Positions 6,058 to 6,174 of a stretch of DNA of 6,174 nt are shown piece by piece. Source of the DNA: Fusobacteriota bacterium (GTDB taxonomy: Bacteria; Fusobacteriota; Fusobacteriia; Fusobacteriales; Fusobacteriaceae); assembly GCA_003973585.1 (NCBI GenBank), contig QNYN01000175.1, positions 1 through 6,174 of the forward strand, written 5' to 3'. Numbering within the stretch: position 1 is the stretch's first letter; every line of letters begins with the position of its first letter. The translations under genes and the position numbers were made by a program. A model generated the notes under the pieces. It ran no database searches. It was not told where the DNA came from and saw nothing but the letters and a program-made list of their open reading frames with translations.

Positions 6058-6060
6058 AAA
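6047..6060 (+). repeat. 14-bp perfect palindrome over the -10 element, possible operator
   Basis: TTTAGTATACTAAA reads identically on both strands and contains the whole TATACT -10 hexamer. A dimeric repressor bound here would block RNA polymerase directly. A palindrome of this length can arise by chance in AT-rich DNA, so only its exact placement suggests a function. No regulator can be named. Confidence 0.4.
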
Positions 6061-6090
6061 ATGTACTGAATATGAATGGTAGGAGGAAAA

Positions 6091-6174
6091 ATGTCAGAAA
6101 TAAAAAACGAAAACAATGTAGGAGATATGTGGAAACATTTCTTTAGATATGAAAGAAAACATTATAACCCATAT
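6091..6174 (+). CDS. N-terminal fragment (28 codons) of an unidentified protein
   Basis: ATG at 6091 opens a frame that runs to the window edge. AGGAGG (6081-6086) lies 4 nt upstream and a near-consensus promoter lies before that, so this is a real gene start. The visible peptide begins with a polar, charged stretch (MSEIKNENN). It continues with VGDMWKHFFRYERKHYNPY, an amphipathic and basic segment. Two readings fit about equally: the cytoplasmic lead-in to the first membrane helix of an ABC exporter (an MsbA-like lipid A flippase would make sense after kdtA), or the first helix of a MarR-type regulator, which could autoregulate through the palindrome at 6047-6060. Too little is present to decide, and no function is assigned. 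Confidence 0.75.
   Translation, partial: MSEIKNENNVGDMWKHFFRYERKHYNPY

Overview
This AT-rich window reads as a chromosomal segment of a diderm, low-GC bacterium. A Kdo transferase (kdtA) implies an outer membrane with lipopolysaccharide. The gene string trmFO-xerC-hslV resembles the Firmicutes order trmFO-codV-clpQ. A/T-ending codons, frequent AGA for arginine and strong purine-rich Shine-Dalgarno sites fit as well. Together these point to the Fusobacteriota (Fusobacterium or a relative). That assignment is inference from gene content and composition, not from a marker-gene comparison.

Layout: positions 1-264 hold the 3' end of a DUF1385 (YqhQ-like) membrane protein gene, closed by a clear intrinsic terminator at 281-304. 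A promoter (TTTAAA, 17 bp, TATAAT; 322-350) then starts a unit of six genes, all on the + strand: trmFO (tRNA m5U54 methyltransferase), xerC (tyrosine recombinase), hslV (peptidase of the HslUV protease), cmk (cytidylate kinase), an EamA-family ten-helix transporter, and kdtA/waaA (Kdo transferase). Spacings are 71, -4, 12, 2 and 30-45 bp, and no internal terminator is visible, so one long transcript is likely. After kdtA, with no visible terminator, a near-consensus promoter (TTGACA, 17 bp, TATACT; 6029-6057) has its -10 inside a 14-bp perfect palindrome. It precedes a new gene of which only the first 28 codons are present.

Most of the genes are housekeeping: tRNA modification, chromosome dimer resolution, protein quality control, pyrimidine nucleotide recycling and lipid A-core assembly. 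They share transcription rather than a pathway. I do not see a new defence or mobile system here. The points that deserve a second look are: (1) a divergent XerC that keeps R, H-x-x-R, H and Y but has lost the lysine hairpin and part of the C-terminal tail; (2) kdtA, whose good Shine-Dalgarno sequence points to an ATT start codon; (3) hslV without hslU beside it and with extra residues before its catalytic threonine; (4) the palindromic promoter at the right end. There is no gene-free stretch longer than 300 bases; the longest gap (265-414) is accounted for by the terminator, the promoter and a leader of about 58 nt.
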